This document shows, piece after piece, positions 52,616 to 60,898 of a stretch of 64,000 bases of DNA; position 1 is the first letter of the stretch; each line of letters starts with the position of its first letter. The DNA is from Enterovibrio baiacu. GTDB lineage: Bacteria > Pseudomonadota > Gammaproteobacteria > Enterobacterales > Vibrionaceae. The DNA lies in contig NZ_SCHN01000005.1 in assembly GCF_004120195.1 (NCBI RefSeq), positions 1 through 64,000 of the forward strand. Direction: 5' to 3'. The notes beneath the pieces are model-generated. The model searched no databases and had not been told where the DNA came from. It saw only the letters and a program-made list of their open reading frames with translations. A program made the position numbers and the translations under genes.

Positions 52616-53232
52616 GCGGTAATTAGGTCACTGATAAGATAGAGGATAAGACTACCACATTTCTCTGTTTATTCATGAGTGACGTTGTCACATGAAGAAT
52701 CTAATCGCCATTGGTGATGATAGGCTGTGATCTGTCTATCTATAGCAAACAACCGACCAACAATTTTCACGCATTTTTACCTTCCATTCTTTTCCTGCCT
52801 TCAATGCAAATCATCAAAAGGGATGTGCCGTCTTTCTTACATCGTCGATCTTACTTTTAGGCGTGTTAGTGGGCGAGAGATCGATAAATAGGTGAGATGT
52901 AAGTGACTTTCAATCATGTTCCGGCTTTCTCCTGTTACTCTCTAAGGCTTTTAAAGCTATTTAAAACAATGATATAGGTGCTTTGTTGATTTCTGGAAAC
53001 AATACGCCGGTAAGTTAGTGTGCACTCACATACATTTGTAGTAAAGATACAGATCCACACGATCTTTACCCGAATAACTGCGGTTTAAAGGGATCTTGTT
53101 CGTGCAGGAAACACAGCTAAACCGGTAATGCTTACTCATCGATGAGGTTAATAACCTTGATTAGTACAAAGTGTTTTCATTGATGGGATAGCCTCCGTTA
53201 AAATTGGCGGCATAAATGGAGGTACACGAACA
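52616..53232. other. 617-base intergenic region with one matS site
   Basis: No reading frame with family resemblance or ribosome binding site was found. It contains matS site 6 (52679), the lysR promoter and, at the right end, the chrA ribosome binding site GGAGGT. The length is unusual for this gene-dense window, so it may carry an unseen small RNA or small gene. Confidence 0.5.
52679..52691. other. matS site 6 (GTGACGTTGTCAC)
   Basis: An exact match to GTGACRNYGTCAC, 64 bases upstream of the lysR start. Confidence 0.85.
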
Positions 53233-54387
53233 ATGTTTGAAGTTTTTTATCGTTTCTTTGTTTTGGGCTGTATGAGTTTTGGTGGCCCAGTTGCTCACAT
53301 CGGATATTTCCAACGAGAGTTTGTGGAGAAACGTCATTGGATAGAAGAAGAGACGTTTTCGACGGGGTTAAGCCTTTGTCAGTTTCTACCTGGACCTGCA
53401 AGTAGCCAGTTAGGCATGTACATTGGTTATCACAGAGCTGGGTACTTAGGTGCGTTAGCAGCGTTTGTCGGTTTTACCTTTCCCTCTTTCGCGTTGTTAA
53501 CACTGGCTGCGGTATACAGTGCAAAACTGGGCGATTCGACGGTTCTGGCTCTACTGATTTCAGCGGCGAAATTATTGGCGGTTGTTGTCGTTGCGGATGC
53601 AATTTGGACGATGGCGAAGAAGTTTCTCACTGATGCTGTGACCGCGCTGGTGTGTTTTGTGTCAGCGGCATGGATCTTGTGGCAAACCGGACTGGTTGCG
53701 CAGCTGATGCCTATCGTAATTGCTGGCGTGTTAGGGTGGGTATTCATAAGAAAGCCCGAGTCAACCGCACCTAAAGCGCGTGAAGGCGTGAATCTGACAC
53801 AAACGCTTGTTCTATTTGGTGTGTTTGCAGCCTTGTTGGTGCTTCCTGCATTGGCGAGCGGTTCTGGCCTTATCACCTTATTCAATCACTTCTATCAAGC
53901 GGGTAGCTTTGTATTTGGTGGTGGTCACGTCGTGCTGCCGTTGTTACAGCCCTTAATTGGCGACGCAGTGTCGGGTGATGCCTTGGTTGAAGGCTATGCG
54001 GCAGCACAATTGGTTCCGGGCCCTATGTTTACCATTGCAAGCTATATTGGTGCTTCAATGGAAGGGATCCACCCTGTGCTTGGCAGCGTCGTTGCAACCT
54101 TGGCGATATTTCTGCCTGGCGCGTTGTTGTTGTTCGCTGCATTGCCTGTATGGCAGGCAGTGATGAGTCATCATAAGTTTGCTGGCGCTGTAACACTGAT
54201 TAATGCGGCGGTAGTGGGCTTATTGGTGGCAGCCTTCTACCAGCCTGTTTGGGTGTCTGCCGTCCACGGTATTGCTGACATCGTTGCAGTCGTTGTTGGC
54301 TTCGCGGTGATGCGTAAATTCAATATCTCGGTGTTCTGGTTGCTGGGTGGCATGTTGGTGTATGTTGTTGCCAGCTCGATGATTTGA
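53233..54387 (+). CDS. chrA: Chromate transporter ChrA
   Basis: This 384-residue, two-domain CHR protein has the duplicated signature SFGGPVAHIGYFQREFVE with CQFLPGPASSQLG in the first half, and SFVFGGGHVVLPLLQ with AAQLVPGPMFTIASYIG in the second, and about ten membrane spans. It exports chromate (and possibly sulfate) by antiport. AATGGAGGT lies before the ATG. A strong terminator follows. Confidence 0.92.
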   Translation: MFEVFYRFFVLGCMSFGGPVAHIGYFQREFVEKRHWIEEETFSTGLSLCQFLPGPASSQLGMYIGYHRAGYLGALAAFVGFTFPSFALLTLAAVYSAKLGDSTVLALLISAAKLLAVVVVADAIWTMAKKFLTDAVTALVCFVSAAWILWQTGLVAQLMPIVIAGVLGWVFIRKPESTAPKAREGVNLTQTLVLFGVFAALLVLPALASGSGLITLFNHFYQAGSFVFGGGHVVLPLLQPLIGDAVSGDALVEGYAAAQLVPGPMFTIASYIGASMEGIHPVLGSVVATLAIFLPGALLLFAALPVWQAVMSHHKFAGAVTLINAAVVGLLVAAFYQPVWVSAVHGIADIVAVVVGFAVMRKFNISVFWLLGGMLVYVVASSMI

Positions 54388-54428
54388 TTTACCGAAAACT
54401 CAGATTTATCTGAACCATGTTGATACCT

Positions 54429-54457
54429 AAAGCCTGCCTTTGTGCAGGCTTTTTTTC
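54429..54457 (+). terminator. Rho-independent terminator of chrA
   Basis: A 9-bp stem AAAGCCTGC / GCAGGCTTT with loop CTTTGT is followed by TTTT. Confidence 0.9.
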
Positions 54458-54661
54458 GTTATAACAGGCTGTTAAGTGGCAGAAAGAGCATCTCATAATG
54501 CACTATAACTTATATGTAGTGGCGAATTTATAAAATGATTGGGTGTGATGTATTCATGGGTGCCGGGCAGCAAAAGCAAGGAAGGATGTGCAGTTTGGTT
54601 ACGAGAGTGGAACCCTAAGCAGCGTCTATCAACGCGCTGGCATTATTAACACGGTGAGCGC

Positions 54662-54695
54662 TGTATCTCGGTGAGTGTTGTATCTCGGTGAGTTT
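54662..54695. repeat. Short tandem repeat, unit about 17 bases
   Basis: TGTATCTCGGTGAGTGT is followed at once by TGTATCTCGGTGAGTTT, differing at one base. The origin is unknown. Confidence 0.7.
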
Positions 54696-54744
54696 TGGAG
54701 GAGAAGGGCCAGTACTCGCGGGTGTTCGGCTTATAAGGGTTAAC

Positions 54745-54779
54745 AAAAAAGCGCCGAGGCTAATCGACAGCCTCGGCAC
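54745..54779 (-). terminator. Rho-independent terminator of the oxidoreductase gene
   Basis: An 11-bp stem with one mismatch (GCGCCGAGGCT / AGCCTCGGCAC) is followed by TTTTTTG on the minus strand. Confidence 0.85.
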
Positions 54780-54850
54780 TTTTTACTTTTCTTTAATTGT
54801 ATCTACGTCGTGATAACCCTGTGGGCCAGGCTTTCGCGACAAGCGCGGGA

Positions 54851-55879
54851 TTAGAATTCCCAGCGTTCTGTCTTGCCTGCATCTGACGAATGTTGGGCGA
54901 GTTCCAGTGCGTAGATAACTTTAACTGCATCATACGCATCAATCGGTGATGAACCCGCATTCAGTATGGCGTGAGCAAGCTCTGCGAAGAGTTGACTATA
55001 ACTACCGAATTCAAGGTCGATCACTTTATCAGTGACGCTGTCACCGATTTCAAGCTTACCTTGGTGTTGTTGGCGGCCAAATTCTGAATAGGTGATAGTG
55101 ACACCGTCACGCAATTGCTGTTCTTGGATGTCTAATCCACTGCATGAAAAGGTAGCGCGTTCTCCTTGCACAACAAATCGTGTTCCTGTCCCAGAACGAT
55201 AAGGGCTAGATGATAGCATCACGTCTTTATCAGGGTAGTGAAGTGTCATGTTGAAGTAATCGTTGGTTTGAGACTGCTTACGAATGGCCTTGCAGGTTGC
55301 CGTGATTGAATCAGGGTCACCGAACAACACCAACGCCTGATCAACCAAGTGAGAACCCAGGTCGTACAGAATGCCAGCACCATCACCCGGCTGTTCACGC
55401 CAGCGAGGACGCACATCGGGGCGGAATCTATCAAAATGCGATTCAAAGACGCGTACTGCGCCGAGCTCGCCAGATTCAATCAATGCTTTTGCGGTAAGGA
55501 AGTCACCGTCCCAGCGTCGGTTTTGATACGGACAAAGGATCTTGCCACGTTCTTTCGCGATTTTGATGAGATCGAGACCTTGGCCACTTTTCACGACGAA
55601 GGGCTTTTCGAGCAATACGTGGCAATCGGCTTCAAGCGCCTGACGTGCGAAATCGTAATGCGTGTGGTTTGGAGTGGTGATAACGACCAAATCGAGGTCA
55701 GCTTCACTGAGCATCTCTTCGATTGAGCCATAGAGCCCAGCATTAGGGAGGGCGTGATGAACCGCGTCACGTTGCGTTGATACAACCGCCACAGGTTCGA
55801 AATCTGGTAGTACTGAGAGAAAAGGGAGATGGAATGTTTGCGCTGACAAACCAAAACCGACAATACCCGTCCGAATCAT
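54851..55879 (-). CDS. Gfo/Idh/MocA-family oxidoreductase, YdgJ-like
   Basis: This 342-residue NAD(P)-dependent oxidoreductase has an N-terminal Rossmann motif (GIVGFGLSAQTFHLPFL), the catalytic-lysine motif EKPFVVKS (about Lys93), CPYQNRRWDGDF, and YDLGSHLVDQALVLFG in the second domain. It resembles E. coli YdgJ. The sugar or polyol substrate is unknown. A purine-rich AAGGAT precedes the ATG at 55879. Two matS sites lie within the gene. Confidence 0.88.
   Translation of the reverse strand: MIRTGIVGFGLSAQTFHLPFLSVLPDFEPVAVVSTQRDAVHHALPNAGLYGSIEEMLSEADLDLVVITTPNHTHYDFARQALEADCHVLLEKPFVVKSGQGLDLIKIAKERGKILCPYQNRRWDGDFLTAKALIESGELGAVRVFESHFDRFRPDVRPRWREQPGDGAGILYDLGSHLVDQALVLFGDPDSITATCKAIRKQSQTNDYFNMTLHYPDKDVMLSSSPYRSGTGTRFVVQGERATFSCSGLDIQEQQLRDGVTITYSEFGRQQHQGKLEIGDSVTDKVIDLEFGSYSQLFAELAHAILNAGSSPIDAYDAVKVIYALELAQHSSDAGKTERWEF
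55032..55044. other. matS site 7 (GTGACGCTGTCAC)
   Basis: An exact match to GTGACRNYGTCAC, in the oxidoreductase gene. Confidence 0.85.
55098..55110. other. matS site 8 (GTGACACCGTCAC)
   Basis: An exact match to GTGACRNYGTCAC, 66 bases from site 7. Confidence 0.85.
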
Positions 55880-55982
55880 TCTCGTATCCTTGCTTGTGAT
55901 TTAATTTCGGCGACCTAAAAACTATAAGGTATCTCGGTGTAACCAAGCAACCTGAAGGTGAAGGATACCTGTTCTCCCGAGG

Positions 55983-56020
55983 TTAAAAAAAACAAAGCCC
56001 TCATGAAGAGAGCTTTGTTG
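55983..56020 (-). terminator. Rho-independent terminator after hutD
   Basis: The stem AACAAAGC / GCTTTGTT, with a further CTC/GAG pairing, is followed by TTTTTTTTAACC on the minus strand, past the end of the tonB-exbBD-hutBCD row. Confidence 0.8.
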
Positions 56021-56107
56021 ATGACGTGCTATGTGCGGCATTCGCGCGATCATATCGCTCGCGCAGCTTGCCAAATCGGTAGGACACTTAGCCAAATCGA
56101 TAGGGCG

Positions 56108-56872
56108 TTATGCCAATACGACCGGATATGCTTCTTGCGGGTGAGGGATAACTTGTACCGCCCAGCCGTACACATTCTCGATATTGCTTGGTGTGAGCAC
56201 TTGGCGTGGCGAGCCATCTGCCACGATGTGTCCGTTATTCAGCATCATAATGCGGTCGGCATATTGCGCAGCGAGATTAAGATCGTGGATCACGGCGATC
56301 ACCGTCGATCCCTCTGAGGCCAACTGCTTAGCCAATCGCAATGTCTTGTGTTGGTGTCCGATATCCAGTGCCGATGTGGGCTCATCCAACATCAATACGG
56401 TGTCTCTTGGCGATTGAGAAAGCTGCGTCAATACGCGCGCTAAATGCACTCGCTGTTTTTCACCGCCAGACAGACTTGGATAGAGACGCTCTGCGAGATG
56501 CAATACATCTGTCACCTGCATTTTCTCTTCTGCAATCGCAGATAGGGTCTTTTGAGAGGCGCGTAAGGCAAGGCCGCCCAGTTCAACCACTTCTCTTACC
56601 GTGAAAGCAAAGGTCAACGAACTGTACTGTGGAAGAATACCCACAGATTCCGCCAATTCTGCCGGTTTCCACGCTTTTACTGATTTGCCATAAAAAGACA
56701 GCTCACCGTTACACGGCCACTCCTGACTGAAGAGTTTGAGCAGGGAGCTTTTTCCTGTGCCGTTTGGACCAAGGATGATGGTGAGCTCGCCACCATTGAT
56801 GGCAGTGCTGAAATTATCCAGCAACACCTTGTTGCCAAGAGTTAACGACGCGTTCTTTATCTCGATACTCAT
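56108..56872 (-). CDS. hutD: Heme ABC importer ATP-binding protein
   Basis: This 254-residue ABC ATPase has Walker A GPNGTGKSS, signature LSGGEKQR, Walker B VLMLDEPT, and the switch His in AVIHDLNLAAQY. The FecE/HmuV type is seen in the signature ILPQYSSLTFAFTVREVVELG. Its start codon overlaps the hutC stop by one base (TAATG). It powers heme import with HutB and HutC and ends the six-gene operon. Confidence 0.95.
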   Translation of the reverse strand: MSIEIKNASLTLGNKVLLDNFSTAINGGELTIILGPNGTGKSSLLKLFSQEWPCNGELSFYGKSVKAWKPAELAESVGILPQYSSLTFAFTVREVVELGGLALRASQKTLSAIAEEKMQVTDVLHLAERLYPSLSGGEKQRVHLARVLTQLSQSPRDTVLMLDEPTSALDIGHQHKTLRLAKQLASEGSTVIAVIHDLNLAAQYADRIMMLNNGHIVADGSPRQVLTPSNIENVYGWAVQVIPHPQEAYPVVLA

Positions 56873-57915
56873 TATGCCAAACGTCCTCGTTGTTTCAGGA
56901 GCAAGCCCAAAAAGAATGGGGCACCGATCGCCGCGGTAATAATGCCGACAGGGATTTCAAGCGGTGCAACGATGGTACGCGCAATCATGTCTGAAACCAG
57001 CAATACCAAGCCACCCAACAACATCGAGACTGGAAGCAGGGTGCGGTGGTCAGGGCCTGTCAGCATGCGCCCGATGTGAGGAACAACAAGACCAATAAAG
57101 CCAATCATGCCTGATAGCGCAACGGTGACGCCCACACCTGCAGCGGTCAGCAAAATCAGCGTGCGCTTGAGTGTTTGTACGTTGATGCCTAAGTGACGTG
57201 CTTCTGCTTCACCTAATAGCAACGCATTCAAGTGTTTCGCATGACGCTGGTAAAGGAATGCAAGAATCGCGAGAGAGGCGTAAGCCAGAATGATCGCATC
57301 CCACGTTGCGCCAGCCAGTGAGCCCATGGTCCACAAAGACAAATCACGCAGTGCTTGATCATCCGCGAAGTAATTCAGCAAGCCCATGCCAGCACCTGCA
57401 ATTGCGCCGAGCGCCACGCCTGCAAGCAGCATAATGGTCACAGACGTGCCGTTGCTGCTTGTACCTAGGAAGTAAATGGCATACGTCGCCAATGCACCGC
57501 CGAGGAACGCGAACACAGGCACAGTCCCTAAAACAAGGAATGCTGTGTGGCCAATCATGCCGCCAAACAGCACAATGGCAATCGCTGCCCCCAACGAGGC
57601 ACCGGCGGACACACCAATAATGCCTGGGTCAGCCAGCGGGTTGCGGAACAAGCCCTGCATGACGGTGCCACACATGGCAAGAATGCCACCAATTGCAATC
57701 GCCAACAGGGTGCGCGGTAAACGCACCTGTTGGATGATCACGGTCGCGTAAGCAGGAAGGTCAGCTTCAATAGGAAGAAGCGCTTTTAAACTGTCGCTGA
57801 AACCAATGTTCATTGGCCCCAAAGTGATGGAGCTAACAACGGCGATATACAGCAAGATCGTCGCCATCATCATCAGCATTTTTGCTGGTAAGCGACGAAT
57901 CATCATATCGTTCAT
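56872..57915 (-). CDS. hutC: Heme ABC importer permease
   Basis: This 347-residue BtuC/FecCD-type permease has about ten membrane spans. Its family motifs are RLPRTLLAIAIGGILAMCG, QGLFRNPLADPGIIGVSAGA, LLLGEAEARHLGIN and GLVVPHIGRMLTGPDHR. It forms the membrane channel of the heme importer. It starts 12 bases after hutB and overlaps hutD by one base. Confidence 0.95.
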   Translation of the reverse strand: MNDMMIRRLPAKMLMMMATILLYIAVVSSITLGPMNIGFSDSLKALLPIEADLPAYATVIIQQVRLPRTLLAIAIGGILAMCGTVMQGLFRNPLADPGIIGVSAGASLGAAIAIVLFGGMIGHTAFLVLGTVPVFAFLGGALATYAIYFLGTSSNGTSVTIMLLAGVALGAIAGAGMGLLNYFADDQALRDLSLWTMGSLAGATWDAIILAYASLAILAFLYQRHAKHLNALLLGEAEARHLGINVQTLKRTLILLTAAGVGVTVALSGMIGFIGLVVPHIGRMLTGPDHRTLLPVSMLLGGLVLLVSDMIARTIVAPLEIPVGIITAAIGAPFFLGLLLKQRGRLA

Positions 57916-57927
57916 GGGATATCCAAA

Positions 57928-58812
57928 TTACTCAGCAGCGACGAAACGGCCATTCAATGATGTAGCCAGCTCAAGGCTCGCCAAACCGAAACCACCCAAA
58001 ATCGAATAACCATTGATGGCAATGATTCGGTTGTTTTGCGCGGCAGGCGTTGCAGCAAGCAGCGGTTGTTGCTTCAACACGCCTTCAATACCACCCACTT
58101 GATCAAGCGTACGCTGAGAAATCAAAATGAATTCAGGCTGCATTTGCACAATGGCTTCGCTTGAAAGCTGTTTATAGCTGGTGGTTGATGCAGCGGCAGG
58201 GTTTACACCTCCTGCCAGCTCAATCACGGTATTGACCGTGGTTTCATCGCCCGCAACGGTCAAAGGGCGACCATCTGACAGCATCATGAACATCACACTC
58301 GGCTTTTTCGCAGGTGCGTTCTTCTTCAGTTGCAGAATGTGGGTTGCGACATCGGTTTTAATTTCTTCGCCTTTTTCTTCGGTGTGGGTAAGTGAAGAAA
58401 GGGCATCAACGCGCGTATTGAAATCTTGCAGCGTGTTGCCCGTTGGCAGCGCTTCAACTTTTACGTCTGCCGCTTGAAGCAGAGACAAGGTCGAATCTGG
58501 GCCCATTTCAGCAGAACCGATCAAGTGAGAAGGCCTCAATGCAAGGAGGCTCTCAGGTGCAAGTTGACGGTGATACCCCATTACTGGGATGTCACGCCCA
58601 TCGAGGTAATGACGGCTGGTGAGATCAACGGCGACCACGTTGTTGTCTGCACCCAATGCGAACAGCAATTCAGTCACTGTTGAACCGGCACTGACGATAC
58701 GCACATCTTTCGTAGCAGAAGCCTTGTTATCGTTTGCCATAGAAAAAGGAGAAACCAAGGCGGCAAGGAGAAGAGAGGCCGCTTTCATTGACGTTTTGTG
58801 AGATTTTTTCAT
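57928..58812 (-). CDS. hutB: Periplasmic heme-binding protein
   Basis: This 294-residue class III substrate-binding protein has a Sec signal (1-26), VRIVSAGSTVTELLFALG, VMGYHRQLAPESLLALRPSHLIG (the Tyr/His region used for heme), VMFMMLSDGRPLTVAG, and ELAGGVNP near the C-terminus. It delivers heme to HutCD. It overlaps exbD by four bases (ATGA). Confidence 0.95.
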   Translation of the reverse strand: MKKSHKTSMKAASLLLAALVSPFSMANDNKASATKDVRIVSAGSTVTELLFALGADNNVVAVDLTSRHYLDGRDIPVMGYHRQLAPESLLALRPSHLIGSAEMGPDSTLSLLQAADVKVEALPTGNTLQDFNTRVDALSSLTHTEEKGEEIKTDVATHILQLKKNAPAKKPSVMFMMLSDGRPLTVAGDETTVNTVIELAGGVNPAAASTTSYKQLSSEAIVQMQPEFILISQRTLDQVGGIEGVLKQQPLLAATPAAQNNRIIAINGYSILGGFGLASLELATSLNGRFVAAE

Positions 58813-59225
58813 TGTTCTTCCATAACGATATTGGTGGCGTTGATGTTGTTGTTCTGCATAAAGGCGAGAACTTTCAACATGCTTTCGACGCTCGCTTGTT
58901 TGTCGGCTGCAATCACAACCGGCTTATTCGGGTTGGCTTTGATCAGTTCAAGCAGTGCATGGGTGAACAGTTGCCATTCAGGGATCGCTTCACCTTGTAA
59001 TGCCCAAGATGGCGAGCCGTTGAGAACAGTAATCGCAATCACATCCTGGTTCGGCGACTCAAGCACCGCCGAATCCGAAGTTTGCGGGATCGCCACTTCC
59101 ATGGTTTTGATTTGAATGTTCGCGGTCAGCAGCAGGAAAACCATCACGATGAAAATGATGTCCAACAGCGGCGTCAAATCCGGTGTAAACGAACTGGCTT
59201 CTTGTTGAGGTTGAGAACGGATCAT
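58809..59225 (-). CDS. exbD: ExbD biopolymer transporter (TonB system 1)
   Basis: This 138-residue protein has a single membrane helix after DLTPLLDIIFIVMVFLLLTA, which contains the essential Asp of the proton pathway, and a C-terminal periplasmic domain (PVVIAADKQASVESMLKVLAFM). With ExbB it converts the proton gradient into TonB motion. It overlaps exbB and hutB by four bases each. Confidence 0.95.
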   Translation of the reverse strand: MIRSQPQQEASSFTPDLTPLLDIIFIVMVFLLLTANIQIKTMEVAIPQTSDSAVLESPNQDVIAITVLNGSPSWALQGEAIPEWQLFTHALLELIKANPNKPVVIAADKQASVESMLKVLAFMQNNNINATNIVMEEQ

Positions 59226-59959
59226 GCGTTCGCTTCCGACATTTTCACGCCGTTAGAGGCAGCGTCTTGCTGATTGTCACAATTCGATGGGCACACCTTG
59301 GTGCAACAAATACCTTTCTCATCCACTGACACACCCGCAAGGTGCAAGTTGAAGTGGTTCAATACGTATTCGATTTTCGCCAAGGTGCGATCTGCCCACA
59401 GGCTAAACAGCTGAGAGGCCGCAATAGCAGGAAGGGCAATCAACAGGCCGGCAGCCGTGGTAGACATGGCTAAGCCCAAACCGTCAGCAAGTTCTGATGG
59501 AGAAATCGCGCCTTGTGTGACCGACAGCCCTTTAAACATTTCGATCAGGCCAATCACAGTACCCAGCAAACCAATGAGCGGGCTCAGTACGCCGATGACA
59601 TTCAATAGCTTTAGGCCAGAGGTAAATTGGCGACGTTTCTTTTGTAGCCAAATGCTCACCGCTTCTTCACGCAATGATTTGGTGAATTGACGGTGGCTAA
59701 TCAACATACAAAGGCCTTGAGACAAGGTGGCTTTGTCTTGGTGATGTGCTTTAACGTATTGCTCTAGCTGCTTGTCGTCAGTCAGTGAAAGGGTATAGAT
59801 CTCTTGCTGAAGGCTCTTACTGCGCGTTTTTGTGTTCAGCGCAGCAAAGATGGAACGTTCGAAAATGAGCATAAGCATCAGTGCTGACAACAGTGTCAGA
59901 GGCCAAGTCATGATGCCAAGTTGTGCGTGAATGGAGGAGAAAAATTGTAGATCCAACAT
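59222..59959 (-). CDS. exbB: ExbB, proton-channel subunit (TonB system 1) with cysteine-rich tail
   Basis: This 245-residue MotA/TolQ/ExbB-family protein has three membrane helices (about 15-35, 120-145, 165-190), with VLSPLIGLLGTVIGLIEMF and SELADGLGLAMSTTAAGLLIALPA. After the core it carries a C-terminal extension with four cysteines, CCTKVCPSNC (about residues 219-228), in a cytoplasmic tail; I do not recall this tail in E. coli ExbB. It starts 2 bases after tonB and overlaps exbD. Confidence 0.93.
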   Translation of the reverse strand: MLDLQFFSSIHAQLGIMTWPLTLLSALMLMLIFERSIFAALNTKTRSKSLQQEIYTLSLTDDKQLEQYVKAHHQDKATLSQGLCMLISHRQFTKSLREEAVSIWLQKKRRQFTSGLKLLNVIGVLSPLIGLLGTVIGLIEMFKGLSVTQGAISPSELADGLGLAMSTTAAGLLIALPAIAASQLFSLWADRTLAKIEYVLNHFNLHLAGVSVDEKGICCTKVCPSNCDNQQDAASNGVKMSEANA

Positions 59960-59961
59960 GA

Positions 59962-60732
59962 TTAATCCAGATTAAAACGAACAGGAATTCTTACTCGGTG
60001 TGCTAAGGCTACACCGTCATTTTTGTAACCGTTAAAGTGCCATTTCTTCACCGCCTTCAACGCGGCGTCGTCTAATTCATTGAAGCCAGAACTTTGCAAA
60101 ATATTCTGTTTGGTTTGGTTACCTTCTTCATCAAGCCAGACTTCAATCAACACATTGCCTTCCATCCCTTTGCGCTTTGCAATGCGCGGGTATTTCGGTT
60201 GGCTAGGACGAACCTTGAAAGTAGGGCGCTGAACCAATACTGGGGCACTGTTCTTTGCCTGGTTTACCTGCGCATCAGCCTTGTTGACGGTAGTTTTATT
60301 TTCTACCTGTTTTTCCTCTTTCGGTTTCTTTTCAACAGGCTTCTTCTCGACAGGCTTAGGTTTCGGCGCGATCTTTTTATCAATCGGCTTTTTCACCTCG
60401 GGCGCTTTCTTAACCACTGGCTGTTTAACCACGGGCTTCTTAACGTCTGTTTTCTTCACAACGGGTTTCTTGATCGTCGGTTTCTTCTCGACAACAGGCT
60501 CTTTCACCACAGGCTGTTCAACAGGTGGTTTTTCAATGAGTTTGGGTTTGATTTTTTCAGGTGAGGGTTCAGGCTCCGGCTGGGGTGCAGCAACAAGTTG
60601 TATTGCGACACGTGTGCCCGTGTCGGCATCATTCATCGAAAATTGGGGTGGTGGCGGTGTTTGAGCGGAAAGCGCCAAACTGTGTAGTGCAACTGAAACG
60701 ACACCACAAACAACGTACCGTCGAGCGTTCAC
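59962..60732 (-). CDS. tonB: TonB energy transducer (system 1)
   Basis: The protein has 256 residues from a GTG (AGGAGA lies 6 bases upstream; the longer frame is rejected). The N-terminal membrane helix VVCGVVSVALHSLAL carries the SxxxH motif (Ser13, His17). A long Pro/Lys spacer follows (about 55-160, repeats such as KKPVVKK). The C-terminal TonB domain has QPKYPRIAKRKGMEGNVLIE and LKAVKKWHF. It couples ExbBD to outer-membrane receptors and is the first gene of the operon, divergent from hutW. Confidence 0.93.
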   Translation of the reverse strand: MNARRYVVCGVVSVALHSLALSAQTPPPPQFSMNDADTGTRVAIQLVAAPQPEPEPSPEKIKPKLIEKPPVEQPVVKEPVVEKKPTIKKPVVKKTDVKKPVVKQPVVKKAPEVKKPIDKKIAPKPKPVEKKPVEKKPKEEKQVENKTTVNKADAQVNQAKNSAPVLVQRPTFKVRPSQPKYPRIAKRKGMEGNVLIEVWLDEEGNQTKQNILQSSGFNELDDAALKAVKKWHFNGYKNDGVALAHRVRIPVRFNLD

Positions 60733-60786
60733 ACTTTTCTCCTGCTTCGTGAAAACGACTGAAACTATGTGCATTATGCATGAAAT

Positions 60787-60805
60787 GCAAATGATATCAA
60801 TTATC
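60787..60805. promoter_or_regulatory. Fur-box-like sequence in the tonB/hutW divergent promoter
   Basis: GCAAATGATATCAATTATC agrees with the 19-base Fur consensus GATAATGATAATCATTATC at 14 of 19 positions by my count. It lies 55 bases upstream of tonB and about 95 bases upstream of hutW, so it could control both directions by iron. Confidence 0.65.
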
Positions 60806-60898
60806 AGTTGCATTATAATTCGTTATGCATAAGATAGAACACGAATTGAAGACAGCCCGAAGTGTGGCGCTGTTATCTGTATAAGGTCGTTTTCGGCG

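Larger units (their letters stand above)
54388..54850. other. Intergenic region between converging chrA and oxidoreductase genes
   Basis: It contains terminators at 54429-54457 and 54745-54779 and a tandem repeat of the 14-mer TGTATCTCGGTGAG (54662-54675 and 54679-54692). No reading frame is supported. Confidence 0.5.

Noticed and set aside
26365-55879. dif recombination site
   Set aside because: The matS cluster suggested a dif site nearby. I looked in the intergenic regions for the XerD arm TTATGTTAAAT (and its complement) with a GCGCAT-like XerC arm and found no acceptable match. It may lie outside the window or be too diverged to see by eye.
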